Shown one piece after another: positions 6,584 to 7,230 of a stretch of DNA of 7,230 bases; within the stretch, counting starts at the first letter, position 1, and each line of letters begins with the position of its first letter. The stretch is from M55B174 sp964618065 (GTDB lineage Bacteria; Patescibacteriota; Minisyncoccia; CAIUEV01; JAHKAQ01): positions 1 through 7,230 of the forward strand of contig CAZTZK010000006.1 in the NCBI GenBank assembly GCA_964618065.1. Reading direction: 5' to 3'. The notes beneath the pieces were generated by a model. That model worked only from the letters and a program-made list of their open reading frames with translations. It searched no databases and was not told where the DNA came from. The translations under genes were made by a program, and so were the position numbers.

Positions 6584-6590
6584 CTCCTTT
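6584..6590 (-). promoter_or_regulatory. Strong Shine-Dalgarno at unusually long distance from pilin 1 ATG
   Basis: AAAGGAG on the minus strand is the clearest ribosome site in the window, but it sits 17 nt before the ATG at 6566 (5-10 nt is typical). No alternative in-frame start is closer, because TAA occurs at 6572-6570. The intervening DNA is a 7-bp inverted repeat ATATTTT-AA-AAAATAT (6565-6580) that reaches into the start codon. Folding could bring the site nearer to the ATG; this is inference. Confidence 0.55.
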
Positions 6591-6606
6591 TTCTAAAATT
6601 TCTCTA

Positions 6607-6636
6607 AAAATAATTTTTGTTTTCTGGAAACTTCAA
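6607..6636 (-). promoter_or_regulatory. Possible promoter for pilin 1
   Basis: TTGAAG (6636-6631; 4/6) and TATTTT (6612-6607; 4/6) are 18 nt apart on the minus strand. A start near 6600 would give a short leader that includes the AAAGGAG site. The match is modest, and pilin 1 could instead be read through from pilin 2. Confidence 0.3.
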
Positions 6637-6648
6637 AAAATCCGAAGA

Positions 6649-6700
6649 GCTAAAATCTAAAAGATAAATTAGAAATCAATATTTATTCTTAGATTTAAGC
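6649..6700 (-). other. Imperfect hairpin between the two pilin genes
   Basis: GCT-A-AAATCTAAAAGATAAAT (6649-6669, in parts) pairs with ATTTATTCTTAGATTT-A-AGC (6681-6700) with one mismatch and one bulge around an 11-nt loop. It begins about 20 nt after the pilin 2 stop. There is no long U-run on the minus strand, so it is at best a leaky terminator or a 3'-end stabiliser that could set different mRNA levels for the two pilins. Confidence 0.4.
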
Positions 6701-6719
6701 AATTTATTTTCTTTTTTTA

Positions 6720-7193
6720 TTACTCAGTCGCTAAACAGCCACCATCCTCGCTGCACCAACAAGAACCATTCTTACATAAAAATATTTCGTCTTCATTTTC
6801 AAATCCTCCAGCACATATTTCGTAGTCAGTAATATCAATGTCGCCTGTATTAAAATCGCCAGATGGAACAGCATCACATGTACCAGCATCACCTATAGCA
6901 TAGCCGCAATTATCATTTGGAATTGAGGGAACTCTCTCAACATAAACTATACTATTGCTAGTACCCTTAAGAGACCCTGTCCCTGGCGTACCTACAGTTA
7001 CCTCAGTTTCTCCTTCAGCAGACGCCATTTCAACAGCTTTCATCATTTCTTCCACATGAGCTTTCATTTGAGTAGCTACTGCTTTTTTCCTTGCTCGAGC
7101 AACAGCAAATATAACAACTGTTGCTAAAAGCCCTATAATAGCCACTACAATCAGCATTTCAATTAAAGTGAAACCCTTTTTATCACGCTTCAT
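6720..7193 (-). CDS. Type IV pilin-like protein 2 (acidic head)
   Basis: This is a 157-aa prepilin, a paralogue of pilin 1. The basic leader MKRDKKG ends at G7. The predicted cut is G7|F8, with Glu +5 at E12 and the helix FTLIEMLIVVAIIGLLATVV (8-27), then FAVARARKKAVATQMK. From the cleavage Gly, 35 of 38 residues match pilin 1. The head diverges and is very acidic: I count about 20 Asp/Glu against 3 Lys/Arg after residue 54. It carries seven cysteines (C96, C106, C127, C140, C145, C147, C153). The ending FLCKNGSCWC..DGGC parallels pilin 1, and 'YVERVPSIP' (84-92) matches its YLERVP motif. The ATG at 7193 gives the expected leader length; the frame stays open upstream to the window edge and no Shine-Dalgarno is visible. 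Whether it is a major or minor pilin cannot be read from the sequence. Confidence 0.93.
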   Translation of the reverse strand: MKRDKKGFTLIEMLIVVAIIGLLATVVIFAVARARKKAVATQMKAHVEEMMKAVEMASAEGETEVTVGTPGTGSLKGTSNSIVYVERVPSIPNDNCGYAIGDAGTCDAVPSGDFNTGDIDITDYEICAGGFENEDEIFLCKNGSCWCSEDGGCLATE

Positions 7194-7230
7194 TTTATTA
7201 ATTTTATTTTTATTAATTAATATTGAAAAA

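Overview
The window is AT-rich bacterial DNA. It most likely comes from a Patescibacteria/CPR (Parcubacteria-like) genome. This is inferred from a short IF-2 (604 aa), a LigA whose first domain carries the 'QWSLDD' signature I associate with that group, a DUF4446-type membrane protein, and class III-type pilins of the GFTLIE(M)L kind. The genetic code looks standard: a TGA stop ends one pilin, and TAA or TAG ends the others.

Layout: two plus-strand genes lie on the left, a DUF4446-family membrane protein (317-784) followed by infB (828-2642). The remaining genes are on the minus strand and read right to left: pilin 2 (7193-6720), pilin 1 (6566-6108), a perfect 44-bp palindromic terminator (6038-6081), a prepilin peptidase (5794-4886), NAD-dependent DNA ligase ligA (4861-2792) and tRNA-Pro(UGG) (2776-2703). 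The two blocks converge in about 60 bp near 2643-2702. Position 1-316 has no intact gene, but it holds a minus-strand C-terminal coding tail (26-85) that looks like the end of a decayed gene.

Functionally, the right half is a type IV pilus locus. The peptidase would cut both pilin precursors after the Gly of the G|FTLIE site. The pilins are an old duplicated pair with a nearly identical N-terminal helix, divergent heads and a shared Cys-rich C-terminus. The peptidase, ligA and the tRNA are closely spaced (24 and 15 nt) and probably form one transcript. It would start at a plausible promoter (TTGTTA, 17 nt, TAAAAT) whose -10 box lies inside an 8-bp inverted repeat. The left half (DUF4446 gene and infB) is a housekeeping translation unit.

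The most interesting signal is a GC-rich repeat insertion inside the prepilin peptidase gene. It consists of a 24-bp direct repeat plus a 35-nt palindrome with perfect 17-bp arms (5218-5281). It stays in frame and adds about 25 residues, including 'VSTAF' twice, to a loop between membrane segments. It looks like a mobile, REP/MITE-like palindrome domesticated as a peptide inside an essential-looking membrane enzyme. Second, LigA has Thr where the NAD+-binding domain Ia normally has a conserved Asp.
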